Program-made: the position numbers and the translations under genes
The notes under the pieces: generated by a model
The model's input: only the letters and a program-made list of their open reading frames with translations
Databases searched by the model: none
Told to the model about the DNA's origin: nothing
NCBI GenBank assembly: GCA_003503355.1
Contig: DOCS01000161.1
Coordinates: 3,237 to 11,630 of the forward strand
DNA: 8,394 bases
DNA from: Opitutia bacterium
GTDB lineage: Bacteria; Verrucomicrobiota; Verrucomicrobiia; Opitutales; Coraliomargaritaceae
Direction of reading: 5' to 3'
Shown here: in pieces, positions 8,280 through 8,394 of the stretch
How positions within the stretch are numbered: the first letter of the stretch is position 1
How the letters are laid out: each line of letters opens with the position of its first letter

Positions 8280-8394
8280 TCAGGTCAGCTTGAGCCATGT
8301 GGGCGGTAAAATCCCTCTCGCTACAGCGCGACTCAATGCACCGTAGTCGAGTTCCTTCAGGTGCTCGACCACGCCTAGAGCTGTTTTAGGGACA
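8280..8394 (-). CDS. Unrecognised protein, C-terminal 37 codons only (partial)
   Basis: Reading leftward from the right edge, one minus-strand frame is open for 37 codons to a TGA at 8280-8282. The peptide starts VPKTALGVVEHLKELDYGAL and ends ARGILPPTWLKLT. It looks like real coding sequence: an amphipathic helical stretch, balanced composition and codon choice like the neighbours, whereas the other minus-strand frame I read (opened by a TAA near the edge) gives an Arg/Cys-rich, unprotein-like product. I cannot assign a family from this tail. It points the same way as the M48 gene, whose ATG lies 109 bp downstream; that gap contains no other gene I can support. Confidence 0.5.
   Translation of the reverse strand, partial: VPKTALGVVEHLKELDYGALSRAVARGILPPTWLKLT

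Noticed and set aside
8233..8302. Inverted repeat CCACATG / CATGTGG with a small inner GCTCA / TGAGC stem, considered as a terminator or operator
   Set aside because: The arms are only 7 bp and 56 bp apart, the inner stem is 5 bp and overlaps a stop codon, and no T-run follows. This is within chance expectation.

Overview
The window holds a near-complete methylmalonyl-CoA module. It interconverts succinyl-CoA and propionyl-CoA and ends on the left in what looks like a membrane-anchored, sodium-pumping decarboxylase. There are two divergent gene sets. On the minus strand, from about 2250 down to the left edge, are methylmalonyl-CoA epimerase, a carboxyltransferase of the methylmalonyl-CoA decarboxylase alpha / propionyl-CoA carboxylase beta family, and the start of a small one-helix OadG-like membrane subunit cut by the window edge. 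On the plus strand, from 2384 to 7368, are the small (non-catalytic) and large (catalytic) subunits of adenosylcobalamin-dependent methylmalonyl-CoA mutase, then a PduO/MMAB-type ATP:cob(I)alamin adenosyltransferase that makes the mutase cofactor. The 133-bp gap between the two sets must hold both promoters.

The genes fit one route: succinyl-CoA to (R)-methylmalonyl-CoA (mutase), to (S)-methylmalonyl-CoA (epimerase), to propionyl-CoA plus CO2 (decarboxylase). The OadG-like subunit and the absence of a biotin carboxylase in the window favour the decarboxylating, propionate-forming, Na+-exporting direction. The biotin carrier and the integral membrane beta subunit are not in the window and would be expected beyond the left edge.

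To the right, convergent with the adenosyltransferase and probably unrelated to the pathway, is a minus-strand M48-family metalloprotease lipoprotein. Behind it is the last 37 codons of a further minus-strand gene that I do not recognise, cut by the right edge.

The organism is a Gram-negative-type bacterium (lipoprotein-anchored M48 protease), moderately GC-rich, with few strong Shine-Dalgarno sites. A Verrucomicrobiota member of the Opitutae/Puniceicoccales kind would fit the gene set and base composition, but this is an impression, not a demonstrated assignment. No tRNA, rRNA, CRISPR array, insertion sequence or clear rho-independent terminator was seen. The pathway itself is well known. 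The points worth a second look are fine details: a Trp in place of the key corrinoid-loop Phe in the adenosyltransferase, a perfectly duplicated 13-bp ribosome-binding unit before mutB, eight-base homopolymers near the 5' ends of mutA and mmdA, and a CCCTCCT element before two start codons.
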